NCBI RefSeq assembly: GCF_000513935.1
Contig: NZ_AZUY01000031.1
Span: forward strand, 1 to 64,000
DNA: 64,000 nucleotides
Origin: Mesorhizobium sp. WSM3626
GTDB taxonomy: Bacteria > Pseudomonadota > Alphaproteobacteria > Rhizobiales > Rhizobiaceae
Direction: 5' to 3'
Of this stretch, positions 37,818-47,425 are shown piece after piece; position 1 is the first letter of the stretch; each line of letters starts with the position of its first letter. The notes under the pieces were generated by a model. The model was not told the DNA's origin, ran no database searches, and saw nothing but the letters and a program-made list of their open reading frames with translations. Both the position numbers and the translations under genes were made by a program.

Positions 37818-38780
37818 TTAGTGACCCGTCATTTTGACGATGATGGGAATGACCGCGATCATCAGCACCACCGGCAGGATGCAGACCACGACCGGCACGG
37901 ACATCTTTGCTGGCAAGGCATGCGCCTTCTCCTCGGCCAGCGACATGCGCTTGTGGCGCATTTCATCGGAAAACACCCTGAGCGCGCCCGACAGGCTGGT
38001 GCCTAGTTCCTTCGACTGCTGCAGGAGCGTGGCGAAGGAGCGTACCTCGTCGAGGCTGAGGCGATCTGCGAGCGCCTTCAGCGCGTCGTCGAGGCTGCGC
38101 CCCGCCCGAAGCTCGAGCGATACGAGCTGCAGGTTCTGGCTGAGCGAAGGATAGGTCCTGGCGAGTTCTTTGGAAACGCGCTCGACGCCCGCTTCCATGC
38201 TCATGCCGGCATCGGAGCAGACGATCATCAGATCCATGAAATCGGGGAAGCCGTTGCGGTATTCGCGCATCTTTTCCCGCACCTTCTGGGTCAGCACCAG
38301 GCCCGGCAGGAAATAGCCGGCAGCGCCCGACAGGATGATGAAGGTCCACCGGCTCGTCATGGTCGCGTCCGGGCTGGCCATCCACCGGTTGAGCACGAAG
38401 ACGGCGAACGTCGTGCCGATCATTGCCGTGAACCGGATGAGGAAGAACATGCCGACGGCGCGCGGCTCCATGTAGCCGGCCTGGATGAGCTTCAAACGCA
38501 GGCGGGCGACATTTTCCGGGTCGCTCTTGGCGTAGAATTCCTGCGCCCTCTTCACCGCTTTCTCGCGCACGACGCCGCTGTTCTTCTTCTGCGCCGGTTC
38601 GGGCTTGGCCGCCACCAGACCGTGGTCGACCTTGAGCCGGCGCTTGACCTCGTTGCGGTCGCCCCTCGCCGCCACCATCGGCCAGGCGACCGCCGCGGCC
38701 CCCACGGCCAGCAACAGCATGGCGACCGGCATCAGCGAGGTCGGCGCCAAGGAGGCGAGGAGTTCGATGACGCCTCGCAT
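37818..38780 (-). CDS. tadC: Tad pilus inner-membrane platform protein TadC
   Basis: A 320-aa type II/IV secretion F-domain protein. It has an N-terminal membrane segment, a cytoplasmic domain with the F-domain phrase FPDFMDLMIVCSDAGMSMEAGVERV, then LELRAGRSLDDALKALADR, and C-terminal spans ending VVCILPVVLMIAVIPIIVK. It works with TadB and the CpaF ATPase to drive pilus assembly. It follows tadB with a one-base gap. Confidence 0.93.
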   Translation of the reverse strand: MRGVIELLASLAPTSLMPVAMLLLAVGAAAVAWPMVAARGDRNEVKRRLKVDHGLVAAKPEPAQKKNSGVVREKAVKRAQEFYAKSDPENVARLRLKLIQAGYMEPRAVGMFFLIRFTAMIGTTFAVFVLNRWMASPDATMTSRWTFIILSGAAGYFLPGLVLTQKVREKMREYRNGFPDFMDLMIVCSDAGMSMEAGVERVSKELARTYPSLSQNLQLVSLELRAGRSLDDALKALADRLSLDEVRSFATLLQQSKELGTSLSGALRVFSDEMRHKRMSLAEEKAHALPAKMSVPVVVCILPVVLMIAVIPIIVKMTGH

Positions 38781-38781
38781 G

Positions 38782-39747
38782 TCAGAACCTGAAGTTCGAC
38801 ATCTTGAACATGATCAGATTGCCCAGCATCAGCCAGCTAACCGATCCGCCGATCATGTACCATGTCTTCGGAACGCCCCAGACGTCGCTGTAATATCCCG
38901 GCATCATGGCCATGATCGCGGTGAACAGCAGCGCCGGCACGGCCGTCAAAATGTAGGCCGACAGGCGGCCTTCGCTCGAAATGGCCCGCACCTTGCGGCG
39001 CAGCTTGCCGCGTTCGCGGATCGTCGTCGACAACCCATCGAGGATTTCGCGCAGATTGCCGCCCGAGCTGGTCTGGATCGAGACGGCGGTGACGAACAGC
39101 GGCAAATCCTCGTGGCCGACCCGGTCGAAAAGCGAGTTCAGCGCCGAGACAAGGTCGGAACCATAGGTGACTTCGTCGGCAATGACGCCGAATTCCGTGC
39201 CGATCGGATCGGGCATCTCGCGCGACACCATGGCAATGGCCACCGGCACCGGGTGACCGGCCTTGAGGCCGCGCGTGATCAGCTCCAGTGCCTCGGGCAG
39301 TTGGATGCCGAAACGCTTGAGCCGGCGCTTGCGCATGGAGCGCATCGCCATGACCGGCAGCAGCGGCATCAGCACGACAACCAGGATGAGCCCCATCAAC
39401 AGCGGCAAGCCGCGCGAGATGGCGAACAGGGCCACGGCCATCGCCACGCCGCAGGTGATCATCAGGAATTTCGAGAGCGGCATGACCATGCCCGACTGCG
39501 TGCGCAGGGCACGGAACCGGTCGGGCGAGAACAGCGACGTTCCCGCGTCGAGACCGCGCTCCTTGCGCAGCTGGATCAGCACCTGCTCCTGGCTGATCTT
39601 GTTTTCCTGAAGTTTCATGCGCCGGTTGATGGCGGTTCGCTTGTCGCTACGACCGGCATAGAGCAGGTAGACCGCTTCGGCGACCATGATGCCGGTCAAT
39701 GCGGCCCCGGCATAGACGACATAGATCGCGCTGAACCCATCGAACAC
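38782..39747 (-). CDS. tadB: Tad pilus inner-membrane platform protein TadB
   Basis: A 321-aa F-domain membrane protein. Early spans include FLMITCGVAMAVALFAI and LPLLMGLILVVVLMPLLPVM. The F-domain FGIQLPEALELITRGLKAGHPVPVAIAMV and FVTAVSIQTSSGGNLREILDGL follow, then two C-terminal spans. It pairs with TadC as the membrane base of the pilus motor. It starts 5 bp after cpaF ends. Confidence 0.93.
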   Translation of the reverse strand: MFDGFSAIYVVYAGAALTGIMVAEAVYLLYAGRSDKRTAINRRMKLQENKISQEQVLIQLRKERGLDAGTSLFSPDRFRALRTQSGMVMPLSKFLMITCGVAMAVALFAISRGLPLLMGLILVVVLMPLLPVMAMRSMRKRRLKRFGIQLPEALELITRGLKAGHPVPVAIAMVSREMPDPIGTEFGVIADEVTYGSDLVSALNSLFDRVGHEDLPLFVTAVSIQTSSGGNLREILDGLSTTIRERGKLRRKVRAISSEGRLSAYILTAVPALLFTAIMAMMPGYYSDVWGVPKTWYMIGGSVSWLMLGNLIMFKMSNFRF

Positions 39748-39752
39748 CCCGG

Positions 39753-41174
39753 CTACTCCTGCGGCCGGCCGGGTTCGAAATAACGTCCGGGAAACTCGAT
39801 GCCCATCGCGCGCAGATCTTCCAGAAAACGCGGTCGTATGCCGGTCGCCTCGTAGTAGCCGAGGATCTTGCCATCAGCCTCCATGCCGGTGCGCACGAAG
39901 CGGAAGATCTCCTGCATCTGGATGACATCGCCTTCCATGCCGGTCACCTCGGCGACGCTCGTCACCTTGCGCTTGCCGTCGGAAAGCCGGGTCAGTTGGA
40001 CGATGATGTCGATGGCGCTTGCGATCTGGCTGCGGATCGACTGCACCGTCATTGGCATGCCGGTCATGCCAAGCATCTGCTCCAGGCGCGAAATACAATC
40101 GCGTGGCGTGTTGGCGTGAATGGTCGCCATCGAGCCTTCGTGGCCGGTGTTCATCGCCTGCAGCATGTCGAAGGCTTCCTCGCCGCGGCACTCGCCGAGA
40201 ATGACCCGGTCGGGACGCATGCGCAGCGCGTTCTTGACCAGGTCGCGCTGTTTGAGCTCGCCATGGCCTTCGATATTGGCGGGGCGCGTTTCCATGCGCG
40301 CGACGTGCGGCTGCTGCAATTGAAGCTCCGCCGCGTCCTCGATGGTGATCAGCCGCTCGTCTTCCGGAATGAAGGCCGACAGCGCATTGAGCATCGTCGT
40401 CTTGCCGGTGCCGGTGCCGCCCGAAATGATTGTCGTCTTGCGGGCATGCACGGCCGCTGCCAGCACTTCGGCCATGTTCTGTGTGATGGCGCCGAATTCG
40501 ACCAGCCTGTGCAGGCCAAGTTTGTTCTTGGAGAACTTGCGGATCGACACCAGCGGACCGTCGACGGCCACCGGGCGGATGGCTGCGTTGAAGCGCGAGC
40601 CGTCCAGCATGCGAGCGTCGACCATCGGCTGCGATTCGTCGACCCGGCGGCCGACGGCGGCCACGATCTTGTTGACGATTCTGAGCAGATGCGCCTCGTC
40701 CTTGAACGGGATATGGACCTGCTGCAGCTTGCCTTTCTTTTCGACGAAACAGTTCTGATGACCGTTGATCAGGATATCGTTGATGTCGGGATCCTTGAGC
40801 AGCGGCTCGAGCGGCCCGAGGCCGACCATCTCGTCGACGATATCGTCGACCAGCGCGTCGAGTTCGGCGGTGTTGATCGCCATCCGCTCCTGGCGGGTCT
40901 TTTCCGACACGAAATCATGCACTTGCCGGCGCATTTCATCCTTGGGCAAGCGCTCCAGCGCGACCAGATTGATCTCCTCGAGCAGCATCCGGTGGATGCG
41001 CACGCGGGCGTCGAGCACCTTGTTGGCATTCTTTGCCGGTGCTGCTTCCGGCTTCGCCGGCAAAGCCTTTCGGCTGGTCGGGATGACAACGGCATGATGG
41101 GCGACCGGTGTTGATTCCGGCGGACGCTGCGGGCGCGCGTCGCGGTTCTGCAGGGTTGAGAAACGGCTGGTCAT
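39753..41174 (-). CDS. cpaF: Tad pilus motor ATPase CpaF/TadA
   Basis: A 473-aa secretion ATPase of the GspE/VirB11 class that powers Flp pilus assembly and, in Caulobacter, retraction. Walker [10 protein letters not shown] is at 252-260, the Walker B/Asp-box region [11 protein letters not shown] at 323-333, and the His box [12 protein letters not shown] at 344-355. The 45-residue N-terminal tail is Pro/Ala-rich and probably disordered. The ATG at 41174 overlaps the cpaE stop by four bases (ATGA); the longer frame reads inside cpaE. Confidence 0.96.
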   Translation of the reverse strand: MTSRFSTLQNRDARPQRPPESTPVAHHAVVIPTSRKALPAKPEAAPAKNANKVLDARVRIHRMLLEEINLVALERLPKDEMRRQVHDFVSEKTRQERMAINTAELDALVDDIVDEMVGLGPLEPLLKDPDINDILINGHQNCFVEKKGKLQQVHIPFKDEAHLLRIVNKIVAAVGRRVDESQPMVDARMLDGSRFNAAIRPVAVDGPLVSIRKFSKNKLGLHRLVEFGAITQNMAEVLAAAVHARKTTIISGGTGTGKTTMLNALSAFIPEDERLITIEDAAELQLQQPHVARMETRPANIEGHGELKQRDLVKNALRMRPDRVILGECRGEEAFDMLQAMNTGHEGSMATIHANTPRDCISRLEQMLGMTGMPMTVQSIRSQIASAIDIIVQLTRLSDGKRKVTSVAEVTGMEGDVIQMQEIFRFVRTGMEADGKILGYYEATGIRPRFLEDLRAMGIEFPGRYFEPGRPQE

Positions 41175-42379
41175 CCAGCTTTCCTTTTCAAGAGGCCCCT
41201 GCCAAAACCGAACAGCGACTTCGACTTGCTCGCCGTCGCCACTGCCTCTTCCGGGAGGATGATCTTCTTCAGGTCGTTGACGACGTTGGCATTGGGATCG
41301 ATCTCGTGCAGCGGCACGCCGCGATCGACCGCCTCGCGCACCAGCCGGTAGTTGTTGGCGATGCCGCCGACAAAATGCTCGCCAAGGATTTCCTGGACAT
41401 CCGCCTGCTTGATGCCGTTGTCGAACATCTTCTGCTCGAAACGGTTGACGATCACGTTCGGCTTCACTTCCTTGCCGGCGGTCTCGTAGACGGCCTGGAT
41501 CAGCCGCTGCGTATGGCGCAGGCACGGCACCGTCATTTCGGCGACGATGTAGAGTTTGTTGGAACCGAGCAGCACCGTTTCCGTCCAGGGAAACCAGGTG
41601 CGCGGCATGTCGATGACGACATTGTCGAAATAGGCCGAAACGAGGTCCAGCATGCGCACCACGACATCGGTCTTGAACGAGCGCATTTCGGCTGGATGCG
41701 TCGGCGCCGCCAGCACGCAAAGTCCGCTGGCGTGCTTGGACAGCATCACATCGAGCAATTGCCGGTCGAGGCGCTCGGGCTGGTTCTCGATCTCGGTGAT
41801 GTCGAAACGCGGCTCCAGATCGAGATATTCGGCGCAGGCACCTTGCTGGAAATTGAGGTCGACCACGCAGGTCGAGGCGCCGCGCGTCACCGAATGATGC
41901 AGCTGGAACGCGGTCTGCAGCGCCAGCGTCGTGGTGCCGACGCCGCCGGCGGCGGGCATGAAGGTATAGATCTGCGATTCGGTGTTTTCCTCGCGCCCCG
42001 GCCCCTGCAACGCTCGCACGACCGAACGCACGAGGTCGGCCGTGGTGATCGGCTTGACCAGGAAGTCCGCGACCTTGAGCTGCACCAGGATGCGCACGGC
42101 GGCGGCGTTGAACTCCTGGGTGACCACGACCACCGGTGCCTTGCCCTCGAGCCGGCGCATGACGCGCTGCAGGGACTCGATTTCTTCCAGTTTCGCCGCA
42201 TCCATGTCGACGATAACGACGCCGAACTCGGCCTCCTGGACCTCGCCGCGCAGCTCGGTGACGTTCTTCTCAACCGTCATGAGCTGGATAATCTCGGAGG
42301 CGGCAAAGGCCGTCTTCGTGTCCTGCGCGAAGGTCCGGTCTGTCGATACGAGCAGGATCTTCTTGGTGCTGTTTGCCAT
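41171..42379 (-). CDS. cpaE: Tad pilus localisation protein CpaE/TadZ
   Basis: A 402-aa protein with a receiver-like N-terminal domain (about 1-135; FGVVIVDMDAAKLEE at the acceptor position, then FLVKPITTADLV) and a MinD/ParA-like ATPase domain. The P-loop reads AAGGVGTTTLALQ, lacking the signature Lys and with Thr in place of the catalytic-loop Lys, as is common in TadZ. CVVDLNFQQGACAEYLDL follows. It localises the pilus machinery to the pole. The stop overlaps cpaF. Confidence 0.92.
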   Translation of the reverse strand: MANSTKKILLVSTDRTFAQDTKTAFAASEIIQLMTVEKNVTELRGEVQEAEFGVVIVDMDAAKLEEIESLQRVMRRLEGKAPVVVVTQEFNAAAVRILVQLKVADFLVKPITTADLVRSVVRALQGPGREENTESQIYTFMPAAGGVGTTTLALQTAFQLHHSVTRGASTCVVDLNFQQGACAEYLDLEPRFDITEIENQPERLDRQLLDVMLSKHASGLCVLAAPTHPAEMRSFKTDVVVRMLDLVSAYFDNVVIDMPRTWFPWTETVLLGSNKLYIVAEMTVPCLRHTQRLIQAVYETAGKEVKPNVIVNRFEQKMFDNGIKQADVQEILGEHFVGGIANNYRLVREAVDRGVPLHEIDPNANVVNDLKKIILPEEAVATASKSKSLFGFGRGLLKRKAG

Positions 42380-42412
42380 TCTCGCCGCCTGTGAGCTCGA
42401 TCGCCGTCTGGA

Positions 42413-42682
42413 TCAGTTGCCGGTGGTGGTTTGCGCTGCCTTGGCGCCGGCCGCCTGATCGGGTGTGACCGGTTCGGCGGTTCCGCGCTTGGCGGGCACG
42501 AGAAGCCTCGTGTTCTGGACGCCATACTTCCACGGGTCGACCATCTGCATGACGGTGTTGGCGGCCTGCGCCTCACCGGCGACTGACGTCACGCCTTCGC
42601 TGCGCAGATAGTCGTCGCTGGTGCAGCCGCTTGCCAAACCGGCAAGAAGCAGGGCGATGCTCGATCTCAGGACCAGACGCAT
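42413..42682 (-). CDS. Small tad-locus lipoprotein with DPW motif
   Basis: An 89-aa lipoprotein: the signal MRLVLRSSIALLLAGLASGC ends in a lipobox, and the mature part contains VAGEAQAANTVMQMVDPWKY and QNTRLLVPAKRG. It occupies the slot between cpaC and cpaE where CpaD (about 200 aa or more) normally lies, but it is far too short. Small alphaproteobacterial lipoproteins with a 'N..Q..DPW...NT' core are known beside tad secretins (from memory). The gene starts 5 bp after the cpaC stop. It could be a reduced CpaD substitute. Confidence 0.65.
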   Translation of the reverse strand: MRLVLRSSIALLLAGLASGCTSDDYLRSEGVTSVAGEAQAANTVMQMVDPWKYGVQNTRLLVPAKRGTAEPVTPDQAAGAKAAQTTTGN

Positions 42683-42686
42683 GATT

Positions 42687-44132
42687 TCAGTCCTTCGGCA
42701 GGTCGAGGAAATGACCGACTTTGGTCGCGGAAGCGCCCCGCACGGCGCTGCCGTCAGCCAGCGCCAGCGCACGGTTGGTGTCCGACGCCTTCACCTCCTC
42801 GGTGTTGTTGAGGAAATAGTCGACGTTGCTGGCGGGCTGCGTGCCATCGGTCGGCACAGCCATTTTCTTCGACGGGTCGACCGGCTTGACCAGATAGGGT
42901 GTGACGATGATGACCAGGTCGGTCTCGCGCCGCTGATAGGATTTCGACGAGAACAGCGACCCCAGCACCGGCATCTTGCCGAGACCGGGAATGCGCGACG
43001 TGGTGATGTCGTTCTGGGATTGCAGCAGCCCGGCGATCATGAAGCTTTGGCCGTTCTTCAGGTCGACCGAGGTCTTGGCGCGGCGCACGATGAACCCCGG
43101 CACCGAAATGTTGCCGATATTGTAGGACGCCGAAGCGTCGATCGAGGAGACCTCCGGCGCGATGTCGAGGCTGACCAGCCCGTCCTTCAGCACGGTCGGC
43201 GTAAAGTCCAGGCTGACGCCGTATTTCTTGTAGCTGACGGAGATCTTGCCATTGTCCTCGGAAACCGGGATCGGGAATTCGCCGCCGGCAAGAAAGCTCG
43301 CCGTTTCGCCGGATCGGGCAATCAGGTTCGGTTCGGCCAGCCTTCGGGCAAGGCCGCGCTCCTCCAACGCCTTGATGGCGATGTCGATCGAGACGCCATT
43401 GGACAGCAGCCGGCCAATGATCTCGCCAGTCCCCGCCGCCGGCACCGAGCCCGGATCGAGAGAGACATCGCGACCGCCGAAGCCGTAGGCGAAATTGGCG
43501 CTGTATTTCGCGCCCAGGTCCTGCCCGGCCTGGCGGTTGATCTCGACGAAGCGGACATTGAGCTGAACCTGCTGCGACGAGGAGATATTGACCGAATTGA
43601 TCACCTCCTCATTGCCGGAGAAGCGGGTGGCGATCTTGTTGGCCTTTTCGGCGGCGACCGCGTCATCCGCCTCGCCCGACAGCACCACGCGGCCATTGGC
43701 CGAGCCGACCTTGATCTTGGCGTCCGGCACGCTGGCACGGATGGTGCTCGCCAATTGGTCGGTGTCGAGCGTCACTTCGATGTCTACGGTGCCGACGAGC
43801 TGCTTCTTCTCGTCGAACAGCGCAATGCCGGTGGTGCCGAGATTGTTGCCCAGCACATAGAAGGATTTGTCGGTCAGCGGGTTGACGTTGGCGATCTCCG
43901 GATCGCCGATGACGATCTGATAGAAGGCCGCGCTCGTCATGATCGTCTTGGGCTTGCCCTTCGCGACCTTGATCGAGGCATTCCTGGTCGACGAGACATA
44001 GACGATGTCATTGTCCGCCCTGGCCGCGCCAACGAAGGCGAGCATGCCGCTCGCGGCCAGTGAAGCCGCCATGGCCAAGGCGCGCACGAAACGCAACAGA
44101 TTCGTCATTCGATATAGGGTGTGCATCACCAT
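42687..44132 (-). CDS. cpaC: Tad pilus outer-membrane secretin CpaC/RcpA
   Basis: A 481-aa secretin. A signal peptide ending near AARA-DN leads into an N-terminal pilus-gate domain with SIKVAKGKPKTIMTSAAF. A BON-like segment (VGSANGRVVLSGEADDAVAAEKANKIA) and the secretin core (NGQSFMIAGLLQSQND and LGSLFSSKSYQRRETDLVIIVTPYLV) follow. It forms the outer-membrane channel for the Flp pilus. The ATG at 44132 follows GGGACGG; ATGs at 44126 and 44108 are also possible. It lies 30 bp downstream of cpaB. Confidence 0.93.
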   Translation of the reverse strand: MVMHTLYRMTNLLRFVRALAMAASLAASGMLAFVGAARADNDIVYVSSTRNASIKVAKGKPKTIMTSAAFYQIVIGDPEIANVNPLTDKSFYVLGNNLGTTGIALFDEKKQLVGTVDIEVTLDTDQLASTIRASVPDAKIKVGSANGRVVLSGEADDAVAAEKANKIATRFSGNEEVINSVNISSSQQVQLNVRFVEINRQAGQDLGAKYSANFAYGFGGRDVSLDPGSVPAAGTGEIIGRLLSNGVSIDIAIKALEERGLARRLAEPNLIARSGETASFLAGGEFPIPVSEDNGKISVSYKKYGVSLDFTPTVLKDGLVSLDIAPEVSSIDASASYNIGNISVPGFIVRRAKTSVDLKNGQSFMIAGLLQSQNDITTSRIPGLGKMPVLGSLFSSKSYQRRETDLVIIVTPYLVKPVDPSKKMAVPTDGTQPASNVDYFLNNTEEVKASDTNRALALADGSAVRGASATKVGHFLDLPKD

Positions 44133-44162
44133 GATCCCGTCCCGCCCGGTCCCCACCGGTCT

Positions 44163-45086
44163 TTACTTCTGGTCCCGCGAAGGGACTTGGTATTCCTCGG
44201 CCTGCGTGCCGCGCGTCACGATGACCGTCTTGAATTTCGGCTTCTCCGGCTCCTTGGCGATGGCATCGAACAAGGAGCCGGCGGCGGCCTGGGCATTGGA
44301 AGCCACGGATCCGCCGAAGGACGAGATGGTGGTGACGCCGTTCTTGCCGTCGCCGCCTTCGCTGGCGGAGCGCAGCGACAGCGACAGCGTGCCTACCGTG
44401 CGGGCAAGCGCCACTTTCTGCGCGCCTTCGGTCGTCACCTCGAGGGTCACGGAATTGGCCACCTGCGGCGTCGTCTGGCGCTCGTCGGCGCCCTGCCCGA
44501 CGCTCAGCACCTTGGCGTCGGCAACGACGATCTCCGAGGTGATGGTCGAGCCGGCCGCGCCTTGCGCGTTCTTGGCGACTTCCTGGATTTCGCCGGCATC
44601 GCGGGTGAGCACGACATCGACCCGGTCGCCCGGCGTGACGAAGCCACCGACGCCGGCGATCTCGTCGGTGCGGATGGTGACCGCCCGCATTCCGGGCGTC
44701 AGCATATTGGACAGCGTCGCGCGGCCGTTCGGTCCCGACAGCTTGGTGAGCAGCACCGGCTCGTTGATCTCGATCGGCGACAGCACGACCCGGCCGCCTT
44801 CGCCAAGCAATCCATCGATGGTGGCAAAGGCGCCCTGCGGCAGGGACTCCTGCGGCCACGGGATTTCGCTGAGCTTGGCGCGGTCGAGCTCCATGCCATA
44901 GCGCAACGGCGCATTGGCCACCACGATCGTCTTGAACTCTATTTTGGGTGCTGGAGCGGAGATCGACGCCGTTTTCTCCTGCGCATCGGCCTTGGCCTGG
45001 CTCTTGACCCAGAAATCCGCGGCAAAGATCGAGATCGCGCCGAAAACGGCGGCGATGCCGATCATCGTTATGGCCTTGCCCCTCAC
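44163..45086 (-). CDS. cpaB: Tad pilus assembly protein CpaB/RcpC
   Basis: A 307-aa periplasmic protein anchored by an N-terminal membrane segment (ITMIGIAAVFGAISIFAADFWV). The SAF domain holds IVVANAPLRYGMELDRAKLSEIPWPQ, and RAVTIRTDEIAGVGGFVTPGDRVDVVLTR is the RcpC/CpaB signature. It is thought to help secretin assembly or bind peptidoglycan. It is the first gene of the leftward tad run; no pilin or prepilin peptidase gene precedes it, because parE begins divergently 228 bp upstream. Confidence 0.93.
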   Translation of the reverse strand: MRGKAITMIGIAAVFGAISIFAADFWVKSQAKADAQEKTASISAPAPKIEFKTIVVANAPLRYGMELDRAKLSEIPWPQESLPQGAFATIDGLLGEGGRVVLSPIEINEPVLLTKLSGPNGRATLSNMLTPGMRAVTIRTDEIAGVGGFVTPGDRVDVVLTRDAGEIQEVAKNAQGAAGSTITSEIVVADAKVLSVGQGADERQTTPQVANSVTLEVTTEGAQKVALARTVGTLSLSLRSASEGGDGKNGVTTISSFGGSVASNAQAAAGSLFDAIAKEPEKPKFKTVIVTRGTQAEEYQVPSRDQK

Positions 45087-45314
45087 GCCGAAACCCCTGA
45101 TGCCCGTCGTTTCTTGTTATGTTGGGCTCACGCTAGTCCGCATTGGTAAAGAATCGGGAATCTTGTGCGGTGGCATTCGACCGATTTCCGCCTGCTTGGT
45201 TATCGAATGGTTTTAGGGTAAGAGGGGTTAAATCCCCGAACGTAACAGGAACCTCCGTCGCCTGGCGCCAAAAAGCGTGGCAGTATCGACGTGTGATTCG
45301 CAGCACCGGACCCT
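45087..45314. other. Divergent cpaB-parE intergenic region
   Basis: This 228-bp gap must hold both promoters. Two GAATC sites (GANTC, the CcrM methylation target) lie at 45151-45155 and 45158-45162. The stretch around 45200-45240 is AT-richer than its neighbours. I see no convincing -35/-10 pair and no terminator. Confidence 0.3.
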
Positions 45315-47381
45315 ATGGTTGGCATGGACGACAACAACGATCTCTTCGGCAATCTGGGCAAGCAGCAGCAACCGGTTCGCACGCCGGCGCGCCCGGCCGA
45401 CCCGCTGGTGCAAGCGGCCGCCAGGCGCCCGGCCGCTGCCAAGGATGGCAGCGAGGGTTACAGCGCCGCCGACATCGAGGTGCTCGAAGGCTTGGAGCCG
45501 GTGCGCCGGCGGCCGGGCATGTACATTGGCGGCACAGACGACAAGGCGATGCACCATCTGTTCGCCGAGGTCATCGACAATTCGATGGACGAAGCGGTTG
45601 CCGGCCACGCCACCTTCATCGATGTCGAGCTTTCAGCCGATGGTTATCTCACTGTCACCGACAATGGCCGCGGCATCCCGGTTGATCCACATCCGAAATT
45701 CAAGAAGCCCGCGCTCGAAGTGATCATGACGACGCTGCATTCGGGCGGCAAGTTCGATTCCAAGGTCTATGAGACATCAGGTGGCCTGCACGGCGTCGGC
45801 GTTTCTGTCGTCAACGCCCTGTCGGATCATCTCGAAGTCGAAGTCGCGCGCGGCCGCCAGCTTTATCGCCAACGCTTTTCACGTGGCATTCCGATAAGCG
45901 GTCTGGAGCACCTGGGCGAGGTGCACAACCGCCGCGGCACCAGGACGCGTTTCCACCCCGACGAGCAGATTTTCGGCAAGGGCGCGGCATTCGAGCCGGC
46001 GCGGCTCTACCGCATGACGCGTTCGAAGGCCTATCTGTTCGGCGGCGTCGAAATCCGCTGGACCTGCGATCCCTCCCTGATCAAGGAAAAGGATCAGACA
46101 CCGGCCAAGGCGGAATTCCATTTCCCCGGCGGCCTCAAGGATTATCTGAAAGCGTCGCTCGGCGACGAATTCCAGGTGACGCGCGAAATCTTCGCCGGCA
46201 AGAGCGACAAGCAAGGCGGCCATGGCTCGCTCGAATGGGCGGTGACCTGGTTTGGCGGCGACGGCTTCATCAATTCCTACTGCAACACCATCCCGACCGG
46301 TGAAGGCGGCACCCACGAGGCCGGCTTCCGCAACGTGCTGACGCGCGGCCTGCGCGCCTATGCCGACCTCGTCGGCAACAAACGCGCGTCGATCGTCACC
46401 TCGGAAGACGTCATGATCTCGGCCGCCGGCATGCTGTCGGTGTTCATCCGCGAGCCGGAATTCGTCGGCCAGACCAAGGACAGGCTGGCGACGATCGAAG
46501 CGATACGCATCGTCGAGACCGCGATCCGTGACCCGTTCGACCATTGGCTGGCCGACAATCCGCAGGAAGCCTCGAAGCTGCTCGACTGGGTGATCGCGCG
46601 CGCCGATGAGCGGGTGCGCCGCCGCCAGGAAAAAGAGGTGTCGCGCAAGAGCGCTGTGCGCAAGCTGCGCTTGCCGGGGAAGCTCGCCGATTGCACGCAG
46701 AACGCGGCGGCAGGTGCCGAACTCTTCATCGTCGAAGGCGATTCCGCGGGCGGCTCTGCAAAGCAGGCGCGCGATCGCGCCAGCCAGGCCGTCTTGCCGC
46801 TGCGTGGAAAAATCCTCAACGTCGCCAGCGCCGGCAATGACAAGCTGGCCGCCAACCAGCAGATATCGGACCTGATCCAGGCGCTCGGCTGCGGCACGCG
46901 GTCAAAGTACCGTGACGAGGATTTGCGCTACGACCGCGTGATCATCATGACCGACGCCGACGTCGACGGCGCCCACATCGCTTCGCTGCTGATCACCTTT
47001 TTCTACCAGGAGATGCCGGCGCTGGTACGCGGCGGCCATCTCTACCTGGCGGTGCCGCCGCTTTACTCGATCAGGCAAGGCGGCAAGGTCGCCTACGCCC
47101 GCGACGACGCGCACAAGGACGAGCTTCTGCGCACCGAATTCACCGGGCGCGGCAAGGTCGAGCTCGGCCGCTTCAAGGGCCTGGGCGAGATGATGGCTGC
47201 GCAGCTCAAGGAAACCACCATGGACCCGAGAAAGCGCACGTTGCTCAGGGTCGATGTGAACGAGATCGATTCTGCCACCAAGGACAGGGTCGATGAGCTG
47301 ATGGGCACCAAGCCCGAAGCTCGCTTCCGCTTCATCCAGGAACGCGCCGAATTCGCCGAGACGGAAGTGCTGGATATCTAG
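45315..47381 (+). CDS. parE: DNA topoisomerase IV subunit B
   Basis: A 688-aa type IIA topoisomerase subunit that decatenates daughter chromosomes with ParC. The GHKL ATPase shows [15 protein letters not shown] and [17 protein letters not shown]. The TOPRIM domain shows [18 protein letters not shown] and [26 protein letters not shown]-type [19 protein letters not shown] marks the C-terminus. Length favours ParE over the longer GyrB. The start could be 45315 or the ATG at 45324; neither has a strong ribosome site. Confidence 0.93.
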   Translation: MVGMDDNNDLFGNLGKQQQPVRTPARPADPLVQAAARRPAAAKDGSEGYSAADIEVLEGLEPVRRRPGMYIGGTDDKAMHHLFAEVIDNSMDEAVAGHATFIDVELSADGYLTVTDNGRGIPVDPHPKFKKPALEVIMTTLHSGGKFDSKVYETSGGLHGVGVSVVNALSDHLEVEVARGRQLYRQRFSRGIPISGLEHLGEVHNRRGTRTRFHPDEQIFGKGAAFEPARLYRMTRSKAYLFGGVEIRWTCDPSLIKEKDQTPAKAEFHFPGGLKDYLKASLGDEFQVTREIFAGKSDKQGGHGSLEWAVTWFGGDGFINSYCNTIPTGEGGTHEAGFRNVLTRGLRAYADLVGNKRASIVTSEDVMISAAGMLSVFIREPEFVGQTKDRLATIEAIRIVETAIRDPFDHWLADNPQEASKLLDWVIARADERVRRRQEKEVSRKSAVRKLRLPGKLADCTQNAAAGAELFIVEGDSAGGSAKQARDRASQAVLPLRGKILNVASAGNDKLAANQQISDLIQALGCGTRSKYRDEDLRYDRVIIMTDADVDGAHIASLLITFFYQEMPALVRGGHLYLAVPPLYSIRQGGKVAYARDDAHKDELLRTEFTGRGKVELGRFKGLGEMMAAQLKETTMDPRKRTLLRVDVNEIDSATKDRVDELMGTKPEARFRFIQERAEFAETEVLDI

Positions 47382-47425
47382 CCGCTGGCGAATTTAGCTT
47401 GCGTTCCTGACATGGAGACCAGCAT

